NCBI RefSeq assembly: GCF_002261475.1
Contig: NZ_NEVN01000009.1
Span: 1-64,000, forward strand
Reading direction: 5' to 3'
DNA: 64,000 nt
Source of the DNA: Bordetella genomosp. 5
GTDB taxonomy: Bacteria > Pseudomonadota > Gammaproteobacteria > Burkholderiales > Burkholderiaceae_B
In this document: piece after piece, positions 48,626 through 59,171 of the stretch
How positions within the stretch are numbered: the stretch's first letter is position 1
How the letters are laid out: each line of letters begins with the position of its first letter
Position numbers and translations under genes: made by a program
The notes under the pieces: model-generated
Database searches by the model: none
What the model saw: the letters and a program-made list of their open reading frames with translations, nothing else
Told to the model about the DNA's origin: nothing

Positions 48626-50305
48626 TCAGGCCGGGGTGCCGAACTGCAGGCGCGGGACGGCGTCGAGCAGGCGGCGCGTCAGCTCGTGACGCGGCGCGTG
48701 CAGCACGGTGTCGGCAGGGCCGATCTCGGCGATCTGCCCGCCCGCCATGACGGCGATACGATCCGCCAGATACTCCACCACGCCGAAGTTGTGCGTGATG
48801 AAAAGGTAGGCGATGCCGAGCTCCTGCTGCAGCTCGCGCAGCAGATCGAGGATCTGCGCCTGCACCGACACATCGAGCGCCGAGGTCGGCTCGTCGCAGA
48901 TCAACACGCGGGGCTCGACCGCCAGGGCGCGCGCGATCGCGATGCGCTGGCGCTGGCCACCGGAAAATTCGTGCGGATAGCGTGTGTAGGTGTCTTCGGG
49001 CAGCCCCACGCGCGTCAGCAGATGGCGGGCACGCGCACGCCGGTCGGCCTCGGCCATCTCGGGGCGCAGCGAGGCGATGCCTTCGTCGAGAATCTCGCCC
49101 ACGCGCATGCGGGGATCGAGCGAGGCATAGGGGTCCTGGAACACGATCTGGATGTCGCGGCGCAGCGCCTGCAAGGTGCGGCGGTCGGCGTTCAGCAGAT
49201 CGCGCCCGCCCAGCATGGCGCGGCCTTCGATATGCGCACCGTCGATCAAGCGGAGCAGGGCTTTGCCGGTGGTGGTCTTGCCGCAGCCCGATTCGCCGAG
49301 CAGCGCCAGCGTTTCGCCCGCGCGCAGCGTGAAACTCACGCCATCGACCGCCTTGATCCAGGCGTGCGTGCGACGCAGCAGCCCCTTGCGCACCGGATAG
49401 TGCACCTTGAGGTCCTGGACGTCGAGCACCACGCCGGGGTCCGCGGGACGCGGACTGGCGCTGCGCGGCGCGATGCCGGGCGGCGGTGGCGACAAGGGCC
49501 GGCCGCGCTTTTCGAAGGTCGGGATCGCATCGAACAGCTGGCGGGCGTAGGGATGGCGCGGCGCCTCGAAGAACTCGGCCGCGCTTGCGCTCTCGACGAT
49601 CTCGCCATGCCGCATCAGCGCCACGTGCTGGGCGACGTTGCGCACCACGGCCAGGTCGTGCGTGATCAGCAGCACCGCCATGCCCATCTCACGCTGGATG
49701 TCGGCCAGCAACTGCAGAATCTGCGCCTGCACGGTCACGTCGAGCGCGGTGGTGGGCTCGTCGGCGATCAACAGGCGGGGCTCGGCCGCCAGCGCGATGG
49801 CGATCATCACCCGCTGCTTCTGGCCACCCGAAAACTGAAAGGGATAGTCGTCGACACGGCGCTCCGGCTCGGGGATGCCGACGCGGCGCAGCCAGTGGAT
49901 CGCCCGCTCGCGCGCGGCCGCGCCGCGCAGACCGGTGTGCGCCGTGAGCGTCTCGACGATCTGATCGCCCACGCGCATCACCGGGTTGAGGCTGGTGGCC
50001 GGCTCCTGGAAGATGATGCCGATCTGGCCGCCCCGCACGCGCCGCATGCCCGCTTCGGACAGGCCGTTGAGGTCGGTACCGCCGAGCTCGACCTGGCCCG
50101 CCACCACGCGGCCCGCATCGGGCAGCAGACGCAGCAGTGCCAGCGCCGTCATGCTCTTGCCGCTGCCGGACTCGCCCACCAGCGCGAAGGTCTCGCCCTG
50201 GGCGATCGCCAGTGCCAGGCGCTTGACCACGTGCGACAGGCGCGTCTCGCCCGCGATCACCACGTCGAGGTCACGCACCTCGATCACGTTCTCGGGATGG
50301 CTCAT
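48626..50305 (-). CDS. yejF: Dual ATPase of peptide ABC transporter (YejF-like)
   Basis: A 559-residue protein with two fused ABC ATPase domains, as in YejF. Each half has a Walker A (GESGSGKS and GESGCGKT), an ABC signature ([12 protein letters not shown] and [12 protein letters not shown]) and a Walker B ([12 protein letters not shown] and [12 protein letters not shown]), followed by H-loops ([16 protein letters not shown]). It powers uptake of peptides such as microcin C-like or wall peptides. It is the last gene of a four-gene operon and overlaps the permease upstream by 4 bp. Confidence 0.94.
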   Translation of the reverse strand: MSHPENVIEVRDLDVVIAGETRLSHVVKRLALAIAQGETFALVGESGSGKSMTALALLRLLPDAGRVVAGQVELGGTDLNGLSEAGMRRVRGGQIGIIFQEPATSLNPVMRVGDQIVETLTAHTGLRGAAARERAIHWLRRVGIPEPERRVDDYPFQFSGGQKQRVMIAIALAAEPRLLIADEPTTALDVTVQAQILQLLADIQREMGMAVLLITHDLAVVRNVAQHVALMRHGEIVESASAAEFFEAPRHPYARQLFDAIPTFEKRGRPLSPPPPGIAPRSASPRPADPGVVLDVQDLKVHYPVRKGLLRRTHAWIKAVDGVSFTLRAGETLALLGESGCGKTTTGKALLRLIDGAHIEGRAMLGGRDLLNADRRTLQALRRDIQIVFQDPYASLDPRMRVGEILDEGIASLRPEMAEADRRARARHLLTRVGLPEDTYTRYPHEFSGGQRQRIAIARALAVEPRVLICDEPTSALDVSVQAQILDLLRELQQELGIAYLFITHNFGVVEYLADRIAVMAGGQIAEIGPADTVLHAPRHELTRRLLDAVPRLQFGTPA

Positions 50306-51741
50306 GGCAGGGTCCTCTGGAGCGCGGCGCGGGCCGGCTTGTAGCGCCGGCTGCGCGGGTCGAAGGCATCGCGCACGGCATCGGCGAACAGATTGGCCGA
50401 CAGCACCAGCGCCAGCATGAACAGGAAGGCGGTCATCAGGTTCCACCAGATCATGGGTTCGCGCGACATCTCGAGCCGCGCGCTGTCGATCATCGACCCG
50501 AACGAGTTCATGCCCGGATCGACGCCGATACCGAGATACGACAGCACGGCTTCGTAGAGCACCAGCCCGGAGAACTCCAGCACCACGGTGATGAGCACGA
50601 TGTGCATGACGTTGGGCAGCAGGTGGCGCAGGATGATGCGCCAGTGCGAGACGCCGAAGGCGCGCGCCGCCTGCACGTATTCGAGCTCGCGCAGCTTGAG
50701 CGCTTCGGCGCGCAGCAGCCGGCACAGCGCGGACCAACCCGTGAGGCCGAGGATCATGCACAGCAGGAACAGCCTCAGATCGGCGCGGGCCGCCGAGGTA
50801 TCGAAAAGCTCGGAGTGGTTGTCGATGTAGACCTGCATCATGAGCGCGCAGGCCGCCACCAGCAGCACGCCCGGAATCGAGGTGAGCGTGGTGTAGATGT
50901 ACTGGATGACGTCGTCGACGCGCCCCTTGAAGTAGCCCGCCGCGAGCCCGAACAGAATCGCGGGCGGCAGCATCGCGATCGTGGTGAGGCTGCCGATCAC
51001 CAGCGCCGTGCGCACGCTCTTGAGGGACTGCCACAGCACGTCGTTGCCGATGCGGTCGGTGCCGAACACGTGATAGACGCTGCCCAGGGCCGCCACCACG
51101 CCGATCACCAGGCACAGCGCGGTGAACGTGATGCCCATGGCCCGCCACGGCGCATCGGTGTGCCCGCGCAGCACCGCGCCCGGCGTGACGCCGCGGCGGC
51201 GCAACAGCGCGAGCGCCAACAGCCAGCCCGCGAGCGCGACGGCGGCGCCGGCCGCGAGACCGGTGCCGGCGCGCTGGCGCACATCGGGCCAGCGTTCGGT
51301 GGCGGGGTCTTTCAGGTGCACGCCGCCTGCCCGCAGACGCGGAAAATCCCGCACCGGCTGGCCATCGACGATCATGCTTTCCTTGAGGAACTGGTGCGTG
51401 GCGAGCGGCATCGAGTAGTTGCGCTCGGGCTTCATCAGCGCCGTATTTTCGAGCAGGCCGTCCAGCACGGATTTGACGGCGGGCGCGTAGGCCTTGGGCG
51501 CATCGGGCGCCGCGTTGGGCGCGGGCGGCAGGAGCGGCCGGTAGTGCATCGAATCGAGCAGGCCCACCATAACGAAGCAGACCAGGATCAGCGCGGAGCT
51601 CATGGCCGGCGCGTCGTGCCACACCCGGCGCCAGGTGGCCCGCATCGCGGGGCTGCGGCGCACGCGCCAGACATAGCCGAGCACCGCCAGCACCATCAGG
51701 AACAGGGCAACGTCGGTCCACAGAAAAACAAGTTGTGGCAT
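50302..51741 (-). CDS. Peptide ABC permease (YejE-like) with N-terminal extension
   Basis: A 479-residue permease. The C-terminal half carries the binding-protein-dependent transport domain, with the EAA-type loop ALKLRELEYVQAARAFGVSHWRIILRHLLPN that contacts the ATPase. The N-terminal 220 residues are longer than in E. coli YejE and contain three extra hydrophobic segments (about 8-24, 48-64, 160-180) with a periplasmic stretch between. It works with the YejB-like permease and YejF-like ATPase. It starts 6 bp after the YejB-like gene. Confidence 0.9.
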   Translation of the reverse strand: MPQLVFLWTDVALFLMVLAVLGYVWRVRRSPAMRATWRRVWHDAPAMSSALILVCFVMVGLLDSMHYRPLLPPAPNAAPDAPKAYAPAVKSVLDGLLENTALMKPERNYSMPLATHQFLKESMIVDGQPVRDFPRLRAGGVHLKDPATERWPDVRQRAGTGLAAGAAVALAGWLLALALLRRRGVTPGAVLRGHTDAPWRAMGITFTALCLVIGVVAALGSVYHVFGTDRIGNDVLWQSLKSVRTALVIGSLTTIAMLPPAILFGLAAGYFKGRVDDVIQYIYTTLTSIPGVLLVAACALMMQVYIDNHSELFDTSAARADLRLFLLCMILGLTGWSALCRLLRAEALKLRELEYVQAARAFGVSHWRIILRHLLPNVMHIVLITVVLEFSGLVLYEAVLSYLGIGVDPGMNSFGSMIDSARLEMSREPMIWWNLMTAFLFMLALVLSANLFADAVRDAFDPRSRRYKPARAALQRTLP

Positions 51742-51747
51742 GGCGCT

Positions 51748-52725
51748 TTACTCGAAACGGACACGCGGGTCGGCCAGCGTGTAAGAGATGTCGGCGAGAA
51801 TCAGCCCCACGATGTAGAGGGCCGATCCGAGAAAGACCATGGCGCGCACGATCGAGAAATCCTGCGCATTGATGGCATCGATGGTGTAGCTGCCCAGGCC
51901 CGGAATACCGAAGAACGACTCCGCGATCAGGCTGCCCATGAAGAGCAGCGGAATCGCCGAGACGGTGCCGGTGAGGATGGGCAGCATGGCGTTACGCAGC
52001 ACATGACGAAACAGCACGATGCGCTCGGACAGCCCCTTGGCGCGGGCCGTGCGTACGTAGTCCTTGCCGATTTCTTCGAGAAACAGCGTGCGATAGAAGC
52101 GCGCTTCGGGGCCCAGCCGCGATATCACCGCCACCAGTACCGGCAGCGCCAGGAACTTCACCATATCGAGCCCGCCGGCATAGCCCGAATAAGGCACCAG
52201 CCGCCAGAGCTTGGAGAACAGCCACTGGCCCGCGATGATGTAGAAGAGGCCGGAGATCGATAGCAGGATCACGCACAGCACCACGCCCCAGAAGTCGAGG
52301 CGGGTCGCTCTGAAAAACACCAGCGTGAGCGAGAACACGATGCTGGCGAACAGCCCGAGCAGAAAGGTGGGAATCGCGAGCGCCAGGCTGGGGCCCATGC
52401 GGTCGCGGATCTCGCGGCCGATGTCGCGCCCGCCATCGGAGGCGCCGAAGTCCATCACGAGCAGCGGCACCGAGCGCTGGTAGAACACGGTATCGGTGTA
52501 GCGCTGCAGGCCTTCGGCCTGGCTGTTGTACATGAGCGGCTTGTCGTAGCCGCGCTCGGCCTTCCAGCGATCGACCGCCTCCTGGCTGGTGCGCTGGCCG
52601 CCGATCGCCAGGCGCGCCATGTCGTCGGGCGTATTGACCGCGAAAAACAGCAGAAACGTGAACAGGTTCACGCCGATCAGAATGAGCACGCCATACATCA
52701 GGCGGCGCAGGATGTAGGCGGTCAT
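51748..52725 (-). CDS. Peptide ABC permease (YejB-like)
   Basis: A 325-residue permease with the N-terminal MTAYILRRLMYGVLILIGVN typical of DppB/YejB, a periplasmic insertion with the two-Gly pattern, and the EAA loop KDYVRTARAKGLSERIVLFRHVLRN. Six helices are expected. The start overlaps the stop of the solute-binding protein gene by 4 bp. Confidence 0.93.
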   Translation of the reverse strand: MTAYILRRLMYGVLILIGVNLFTFLLFFAVNTPDDMARLAIGGQRTSQEAVDRWKAERGYDKPLMYNSQAEGLQRYTDTVFYQRSVPLLVMDFGASDGGRDIGREIRDRMGPSLALAIPTFLLGLFASIVFSLTLVFFRATRLDFWGVVLCVILLSISGLFYIIAGQWLFSKLWRLVPYSGYAGGLDMVKFLALPVLVAVISRLGPEARFYRTLFLEEIGKDYVRTARAKGLSERIVLFRHVLRNAMLPILTGTVSAIPLLFMGSLIAESFFGIPGLGSYTIDAINAQDFSIVRAMVFLGSALYIVGLILADISYTLADPRVRFE

Positions 52726-54971
52726 GCTTGCTCCTTGGCCTTGCGCGCGGACTGGTCAGCCGTGCCGAAGGCCGTCTGCCGCTCGCGGCGCTTGAGCGCC
52801 ACATAGGCGGGCAGGATCGCCAGCAGCACGAGCGCCACCAGCAGGATCAGCCAGCGCCACACCGGGCGATTCCATTCGTCGATCTTCTCGACCCGCAGCG
52901 CGGGATCGACCTTCAGGTACTGCAGGGTGTTGCGCACCATCTGGGTGGGCTTGGCGTTGCCCACCCACTGTTGGTATGCCCCACCCGATTTCGGGAAGTA
53001 GCCGAACATCCAGGGCGCGTCGTGCCGCACCAGTTCGACCATGCGCGCGATGATCTGCGCTTTTTCCGGACCGTCGTCGAGAAACTTCATCTGCTCGAAC
53101 AGCCGGTCGAACTCGGGGTTGTCGTAGTTGGCGGCGTTTTCGCCGTTCTTGCCCGCCTTGGCGTTGGGACCGTAGAGCAGGAACAGGAAGTTCTCGGCGT
53201 CGGGGTAGTCGGCATTCCAGCCCCACAGGAACAACTGCGCGGTGCCACGCCGCATCTTGTCCTGGAAGCGGTTGTAGTCGGTGGAGCGCACGTCCATCTG
53301 GATGCCGATACGGGCGAGTTGCCGGCGCAGCCAGTCGAACTGCGGGTTGCCGCCGGCGCCGGTCATGGCGTCGTAATAGATCACCAGCGGCGCGCCGGTC
53401 TGGGCATTGCGGCCGTCCGGGTAGCCGGCCTCGGCCAGCAGACGCTTGGCGGTGTCGATGGACTTGCGCCGCGGCTTGCCGTCGACGAGGTCATAGACCA
53501 CCGGGTTATAGCCCTCGGGCGGCGGCACGTAGCCCAGCACGCCGGGCGGCACCGGCCCGTTGGCGACCTCGGCCTGGCTGTTCTCGAACACGGCGACGTA
53601 TTCTTCCCAGTCGACCGCGATGCTGATGGCCTGGCGCAGCTTGCGGTTTTTCTCTTGCTGTTCGGGGGTATCGCCCCGCCCGACGACCGGGTCGAGCCAG
53701 TTGAAGCCCATGTACCAGTTGGAGGTCTCGACGGTGGTGGGCAGCTGGATGCCGTGATCGCGGTACAGCTCGGCCTTCTCGGGCGAGTCGCCGGCCGCCA
53801 CCAGCATGGCCACGCCATACTCGCCGCGCTCCACCTGCGGCACGTCGTAGTAGCCCTGCAGGAACTTGCCGTTCAGTGGCACGGCTTCCTTCTCGATCGA
53901 GAACACGACCTTGTCGAGGAAGGGCGTGGGCTTGCCGCAATCGGCCAGCAGGCCCGCCTCGCGGTCGCCCGGCTCTCCCTCGCAGGGGTAGGCCTCGCCG
54001 TGGAAGTTGGGATTGCGCACCAGCACATGACGCCAGTTGGTGATGGACTCGCCCAGCATGAACGGCCCCGTGCCCACGGGCCAGGTGTTGAGCGAGAGGT
54101 CGTGCGCGGCCATGCCGGGCTGGCTGTAGAAGCGATCCGCCTCCCAGGGCACCGGCGCGGTGAAGGTCATGGCGAGCCAGTACTTGAACTGCGGATACTT
54201 GCCTTTGACCCGGATGCGCAGCGTGTGCGGGTCGAGCGCCTGCACGCCGTCGAAGCCGTCGGGCTCGCGCAGGTCGAGCCACGGCAGGTCGCGCGTGCCC
54301 GGCTCGATGCCCTTGCGCAGCGCCTCGTCGCGCTGGCGCAGGCGCTTGCCGTAGTCGTCGAGGCCGATCACGTAATCGGCCATCAGCGAATAGATCGGCG
54401 AGGCCACGCGCGGACTGGCGAGGCGCCGGAACGCATACACGTAATCGTCGGCCGTGAGCTCGCGCGTGCCGGTCTCGGGAAAGTCGGGGATGTAGAACTT
54501 GTCGTCGAGCTCGCCCGGCGCCAGCGGGAAGTACTTGTACGCGCCATCGGCGCCGCGCGCGAACGCCGGATGCGGCTGGAAGCGGGTGTCGGGCCGGATC
54601 GCGATGTCGTAGCGGCTTTCGGCGATCTGTTCGCCGGGCGCGTCGTCGGGCAGCACCTGGCCGTTGGCGTCGAGGTAGACCGGGTGCGCGATCTCGGCGG
54701 CGGCGCGCGGAATCAGCTCGTAGGGCCGCTTGAGATAGTGATAGCCGTAAAGCGGCTCATAGATGTTGTAGGTGTAGGCCGTTTCGTCGGTGGAATACGA
54801 CTGCGCCGGATCGAGATACTTGGGCGAGCGCTTGACGAAAGCGGTATAGAGCGCGTTATCGGCCATGGCGCCGGCCGCATAGGGGCTGTTGATCGGGTTT
54901 TCACGCGAGCAGCCCGCCAGCATTGCCACCAGGACCAGGAGCGTCGCGCCCCGCCGCCACATCGAATTCAT
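52722..54971 (-). CDS. Peptide-binding lipoprotein (family 5) with C-terminal membrane helix
   Basis: A 749-residue family 5 extracellular solute-binding protein. The lipobox LAGC (Cys21) anchors it to the outer face of the inner membrane. The fold is long compared with YejA/OppA and includes TADDYVYAFRRLASPRVASPIY and WPVGTGPFMLGE. Oddly, the last 45 residues form a membrane helix (WRWLILLVALVLLAILPAYVAL) with a basic cytoplasmic tail, so the protein is held at both ends. AGGAAGG precedes the ATG at 54971. First gene of the transporter operon. Confidence 0.92.
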   Translation of the reverse strand: MNSMWRRGATLLVLVAMLAGCSRENPINSPYAAGAMADNALYTAFVKRSPKYLDPAQSYSTDETAYTYNIYEPLYGYHYLKRPYELIPRAAAEIAHPVYLDANGQVLPDDAPGEQIAESRYDIAIRPDTRFQPHPAFARGADGAYKYFPLAPGELDDKFYIPDFPETGTRELTADDYVYAFRRLASPRVASPIYSLMADYVIGLDDYGKRLRQRDEALRKGIEPGTRDLPWLDLREPDGFDGVQALDPHTLRIRVKGKYPQFKYWLAMTFTAPVPWEADRFYSQPGMAAHDLSLNTWPVGTGPFMLGESITNWRHVLVRNPNFHGEAYPCEGEPGDREAGLLADCGKPTPFLDKVVFSIEKEAVPLNGKFLQGYYDVPQVERGEYGVAMLVAAGDSPEKAELYRDHGIQLPTTVETSNWYMGFNWLDPVVGRGDTPEQQEKNRKLRQAISIAVDWEEYVAVFENSQAEVANGPVPPGVLGYVPPPEGYNPVVYDLVDGKPRRKSIDTAKRLLAEAGYPDGRNAQTGAPLVIYYDAMTGAGGNPQFDWLRRQLARIGIQMDVRSTDYNRFQDKMRRGTAQLFLWGWNADYPDAENFLFLLYGPNAKAGKNGENAANYDNPEFDRLFEQMKFLDDGPEKAQIIARMVELVRHDAPWMFGYFPKSGGAYQQWVGNAKPTQMVRNTLQYLKVDPALRVEKIDEWNRPVWRWLILLVALVLLAILPAYVALKRRERQTAFGTADQSARKAKEQA

Positions 54972-55053
54972 CTATGCCTTCCTGATAATTGCTGGCGCAA
55001 AGCATAGCAAAGGCCCGCCCGGCGCCGTATCGGGGGTATCACGGCCACGCGCC

Positions 55054-55725
55054 TCAGCACTTGCCCTGCTTCCAGCAGTCGTAGCGCCACTTCCAGGGCT
55101 CGATCGCACCGGCGTCCTGCCACAGGCCCAGCCGGGCATCGCGCGCCTGGCGCTGCATTGCGACCAGCGCGGTATCGCGCAGGTAGTCGCCGCGGCGCGC
55201 GGTATAGGCCCAGGCATAGCCCGCCTGGACCTGCGCCCGGTTGGCCGAGTTGCCGTCGGGCAGCATCAGGGCGCAGAGGTCGCGTCCGTATTGATCGCGC
55301 TCGTAGCACTGCGCGGTGAGCGCGCGGCCGGCCACGAGCCTGGACAGATGCTCGCGCGAGGCCTGGCCGTGGGGCTGGCCCGGTTCGGCGCTGCCGTGGC
55401 CCGTCTCGGGCGCATCGATGCTGTCGAGCCGGAGCCGCCGCTGGCCCTCGGCGGTGCGCAAGGTGACGGTATCGCCGTCGGCCACGTTGACCACGGTGCC
55501 CTCGAGCTGATAACTGCCGGTGGGAACGGCGCCGGCGCCGGCCGCGGGCCGCGCGCCGGCCTGCGAGCCCGGTGCCGCCGGAGCCGGAGGGGTGTCGGGC
55601 GCGGACGAGCCGCCGAACTGCTGATACAGACCGGCGCCCAGGGCAATCAGAAATCCGATCAGCGCGGGCGCGCCACGGCGGAGCATGCGGTTCAGGGGCG
55701 GTGCGTAGCCACGACGACGGGCCAT
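55054..55725 (-). CDS. Exported thermonuclease-family protein
   Basis: A 223-residue Staphylococcal-nuclease-fold protein. The N-terminal basic stretch and hydrophobic helix (residues 19-36) make it a membrane-anchored or exported protein. A Pro/Ala-rich linker leads to the SNc domain with ADGDTVTL, RLRLDSIDAPET and YERDQYGRDLC, which provide the Asp, Glu and Arg of the active site. Two Trp-rich segments and paired cysteines mark the C-terminus. It likely cuts extracellular or periplasmic nucleic acid. Confidence 0.85.
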   Translation of the reverse strand: MARRRGYAPPLNRMLRRGAPALIGFLIALGAGLYQQFGGSSAPDTPPAPAAPGSQAGARPAAGAGAVPTGSYQLEGTVVNVADGDTVTLRTAEGQRRLRLDSIDAPETGHGSAEPGQPHGQASREHLSRLVAGRALTAQCYERDQYGRDLCALMLPDGNSANRAQVQAGYAWAYTARRGDYLRDTALVAMQRQARDARLGLWQDAGAIEPWKWRYDCWKQGKC

Positions 55726-55836
55726 GGGCGGAATCTCTCGAAGGGAAACGCCCGCAGTGTGCCACGCCGGGCGGGGTCATGGCGCATGACGTATGCGCAC
55801 AAGCGCACGCGCGCCCGGCACGCCCCCGACGCCCTG

Positions 55837-56847
55837 CTACAGCCAGCCCGAGCGGCGGAAGCGCCAGTACAGAACCGAGCAGGCCACCGCGATGGTGGCC
55901 AGGGTCACCGGATAGCCCCACGGGCTCTTGAGCTCGGGCATGTATTCGAAATTCATGCCGTAGATACCGGCGATGGCGGTGGGAACGGCCAGGATGGCGG
56001 CCCAGGAGGCCAGCTTACGCGTGGTGTCGTTCTGCTGGCCCTGCCCGATCATGAGGCTGGCTTCGAACGCGAAGGCGAGCGCTTCGCGCAGCGCGCTGAT
56101 GAGCTCGTCGACCCGCAGCACGCGATCGGCCACCTCGCCGAAATACGGCCGCGCGTGTTCGTCGACCGCCGACATCTCGACCCGCGACAGCCGCCGGCAG
56201 ATCTCGGCCAGCGGCGAGATGGCGTTATGGATGCGCAGCAGATCGCGCCGCTGGCGGTACAGCCTGCGGATGTCGGAATCCTTGGCGCCCCTGATGAGCA
56301 GCTTCTGCTCGGCGTTTTCGACCACGTGTTCGAGCTTGTTGACGGCCACGACATAGCGGTCGACCAGCCAATCGAGCAGCTCCGACACCACGTAGTCGCT
56401 GCCCCGCTTGAGGATCTCGGGGGCGGCCTCGAGGCGCTCGCGCAGCGCCGTGTGGGCCGACAGCGCGCCGCGCCGCACGGTCACGAGAAAGCCGTCGCCG
56501 ATCAGATATTGGGTTTCGCCGAAGACGGGGCGGTCGGCCTCGACCTCGACCGTGATCGCCACCACGAGCACCATGTTGCCGTAGTCGATGATCTTGGGCC
56601 GGCGGTGCGGCTCGAGCATCTCTTCACGGTTTTTGTCGCACGCGCCCATCGTGTCGGCCACATAGGCGAGCGTTTGCGGGCTGGGATCGCGCAAGCCGAT
56701 CCAGAGCATGTCGTGCGTGCCGGTGGCGTACTGGCCGAGATCCGAGAGCGGGACCTCGCGCGCGCGCCGGCCATTCTGGTAAGCCACCGACGCCACGACT
56801 TCGGTGGCGGGCTGCGGCGTAGGGGCCACATGATCATCCGTTGGCAT
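55837..56847 (-). CDS. corA: CorA family divalent metal transporter
   Basis: A 336-residue CorA-type channel. A long cytoplasmic domain with a basic helix region (to about 270) is followed by two C-terminal membrane helices, with the signature YGMNFEYMPEL in the loop between them. It imports Mg2+ (or other divalent ions) as a pentamer. GGAGG precedes the ATG at 56847. The GMN and the following MPE-type loop are intact. It is a single gene; no regulatory leader was recognised. Confidence 0.93.
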   Translation of the reverse strand: MPTDDHVAPTPQPATEVVASVAYQNGRRAREVPLSDLGQYATGTHDMLWIGLRDPSPQTLAYVADTMGACDKNREEMLEPHRRPKIIDYGNMVLVVAITVEVEADRPVFGETQYLIGDGFLVTVRRGALSAHTALRERLEAAPEILKRGSDYVVSELLDWLVDRYVVAVNKLEHVVENAEQKLLIRGAKDSDIRRLYRQRRDLLRIHNAISPLAEICRRLSRVEMSAVDEHARPYFGEVADRVLRVDELISALREALAFAFEASLMIGQGQQNDTTRKLASWAAILAVPTAIAGIYGMNFEYMPELKSPWGYPVTLATIAVACSVLYWRFRRSGWL

Positions 56848-56909
56848 ACGCCCTCCTCTGGCTGCGGGCCCGGCGTCTGACCCGCGCCCGGCCTGCGAGT
56901 CATGATAGC

Positions 56910-59051
56910 TCAGGAGAACAGCTTGCGTAGACGTTGACCCACGTCGATCGCGGGCGCGCCGGTGGCGCCCAGACCGCGGCCACGATCGAACGGCAGCGCG
57001 GGCGGATGCGGCAGATGTTCGAAGAGCGGCAGCATGGCATCGGTGATGAAGCGCGTGCGCGCGCCGTACACATGCTTGTCGCCCATGCCCGTCTGGTTGT
57101 GGACATAAAAGCGCTGCGGCACGATCACCTGCAGGCGCTCGCGGGCCCGCGTCATGGCCACATACAGCAGGCGCCGCTCTTCTTCGATCTCTTCCGCCGT
57201 GTCGGTGGACATGTCCGAAGGAATGCAGCCGTCGACCGCATTGAGCAGGTACACGGCCTTCCATTCCTGGCCTTTGGCCGAATGAATGGTCGAGAGGATC
57301 ATGTAGTCTTCGTCGAGCAGCGGCGTACCCGACTCGTCGCTCGTGGCCGAGGGCGGATCGAGCGTGAGCTCGGTGAGAAAGCGCTCGCGGCTGGGATAGC
57401 CCCCCGCCAGGCGCTGCAGCTGCTCGAGATCGGCGCGCCGCACGCGGGCATCGTCGAACAGGCGCTCGAGCAGCTCGCCATACCAGCCCAACGCCACCTC
57501 CACATCGGCGGGCCAGCCGAGCTGCGGCGAACGCAGCCGGGTGTATGCCTGCACCAGCGCCTGCCAGTCGTCGGCCGCGGCCGACGGCACCTTGAACGCG
57601 GCCAGCGTGGCCACGGGGTCGGCGGACTCGGCCAGCGCATCCATCAGCTTGCCCGCGGTGGCCGGCCCCACGCCCGGCACCAGCTGCGTCACGCGAAAGC
57701 CCGCCATGCGCGAACGCGGGTTCTCGGCCCAGCGCAACAGCGAGAGCAGGTCTTTGATGTGCGCCGCCTCGAGAAAGCGCAGACCGCCGAATTTCACGAA
57801 GGGAATGTTGCGCCGCGTGAGCTCGAGCTCGAGCGCGGCGCTATGACTGGCGGTACGAAACAGCACGGCCTGCGATTTGAGCGTCTGCCCCTCTTCGCGG
57901 CGCGCCAGCACCTGGTCGGCGATCCAGCGGGCCTGACCCGCCTCGTCGCTCACGCTCACGAGCTCGGGCCGCTGGCTCGACGCACGATCGGTCCAGAGTT
58001 CTTTGGCATAGCGCTCGGGCGCCAGGGCGATCACCGCGTTGGAGGCGTCGAGAATGGGCTGCGTGGAGCGGTAGTTGCGCTCCAGCGTGATGACGTGCGC
58101 GCCCGCGCCTACCTGCTGCGGAAAATCGAGGATATTGCGCACGGTGGCCGCGCGAAAGCCATAGATCGACTGTGCGTCGTCGCCCACCACGGTCAGGCCG
58201 CGCCCGTCGGGCTTCATGGCCAGCAGGATCGAGGATTGGAGCCGGTTGGTGTCCTGGTACTCATCGACCAGGACATGATCGAAGCGCGCGCCGATGTCGG
58301 CCGCCAGCGCGGGCTCCTGCATCATCTCCGACCAGTACAGCAAGAGGTCGTCGTAATCCAGAATCTGCTGGTCCTGCTTGGCCGCCATGTACCCCTGGAA
58401 CAGGCGCTTGAGCTCGGCCTCCCATTGGGCGCACCACGGAAACGCCTGCGCCAGCACCTCGGCCAGGGGCAACTGACTATTGATCACGCGCGAGTAGATC
58501 GACAGGCAGGTGCCCTTGAGCGGAAAGCGATTCTGCGTGGCCGACAGCCCGAGCTCGTGGCGCACCATGCCCATCAGGTCTTCGGCGTCGGCGCGGTCAT
58601 GCACCGTGAACGCCTCGGCCAGCCCGATACGATGCGCGCAATCGCGCAGCAGCCGCGCGCCCACGCTGTGAAAGGTGCCGGCCCAGGGCAGCGAAGGCGC
58701 ATGCTGCGACGCGCCCAGCCGCATGATCTTGCGCAGCACGCCGCCGATGCGGCGCTCCATTTCCTGCGCGGCGCGGCGCGAAAAGGTGAGCAGCAGCAGG
58801 CGTTGCGGATCGGCGCCGTTCTGGATCAGATGGGCCACCCGGTGCGCCAGCGTGTTGGTCTTGCCGGAACCGGCGCCGGCGATCACCAGCAGTGCCTGGC
58901 CCGGCGCCGCGCCGGGCTGCACGCCGAACTCGGCGGCCGCGCGCTGCTCGGCGTTGAGCTCGGCCAGAGGATCGGGCGCATGCTGACCGGGTAGGTCGGG
59001 GGCAGGAACGGGGGGCAGGCCGGAGGCGGCCGGCGAGGCGGGGTCGGACAT
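56910..59051 (-). CDS. UvrD/Rep family DNA helicase
   Basis: A 713-residue superfamily 1A helicase. The Q motif LNAEQRAA (32-39), Walker A AGAGSGKT (58-65), DEYQDTN (motif II), QSIYGFRAA, and the C-terminal STIHSAKGQEWKAV and YVAMTRARERL are all present. It unwinds 3'-5' during repair or replication restart. It is longer than Rep at the N-terminus by about 25 Pro-rich residues and lacks a nuclease domain. It resembles the UvrD-like group of Burkholderiales. Single gene, start chosen for lack of a better upstream site. Confidence 0.93.
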   Translation of the reverse strand: MSDPASPAASGLPPVPAPDLPGQHAPDPLAELNAEQRAAAEFGVQPGAAPGQALLVIAGAGSGKTNTLAHRVAHLIQNGADPQRLLLLTFSRRAAQEMERRIGGVLRKIMRLGASQHAPSLPWAGTFHSVGARLLRDCAHRIGLAEAFTVHDRADAEDLMGMVRHELGLSATQNRFPLKGTCLSIYSRVINSQLPLAEVLAQAFPWCAQWEAELKRLFQGYMAAKQDQQILDYDDLLLYWSEMMQEPALAADIGARFDHVLVDEYQDTNRLQSSILLAMKPDGRGLTVVGDDAQSIYGFRAATVRNILDFPQQVGAGAHVITLERNYRSTQPILDASNAVIALAPERYAKELWTDRASSQRPELVSVSDEAGQARWIADQVLARREEGQTLKSQAVLFRTASHSAALELELTRRNIPFVKFGGLRFLEAAHIKDLLSLLRWAENPRSRMAGFRVTQLVPGVGPATAGKLMDALAESADPVATLAAFKVPSAAADDWQALVQAYTRLRSPQLGWPADVEVALGWYGELLERLFDDARVRRADLEQLQRLAGGYPSRERFLTELTLDPPSATSDESGTPLLDEDYMILSTIHSAKGQEWKAVYLLNAVDGCIPSDMSTDTAEEIEEERRLLYVAMTRARERLQVIVPQRFYVHNQTGMGDKHVYGARTRFITDAMLPLFEHLPHPPALPFDRGRGLGATGAPAIDVGQRLRKLFS

Positions 59052-59171
59052 GAGCGGTAGGCAGGAAAGACGGACGGCAATACAACTGTATATTTATACA
59101 GAATAACGGAAAACGCGCCGCCGCCCGGAATCGCCCTCGCCGGGCCTGCCCGGCCGGCTCATTTCATCGAC

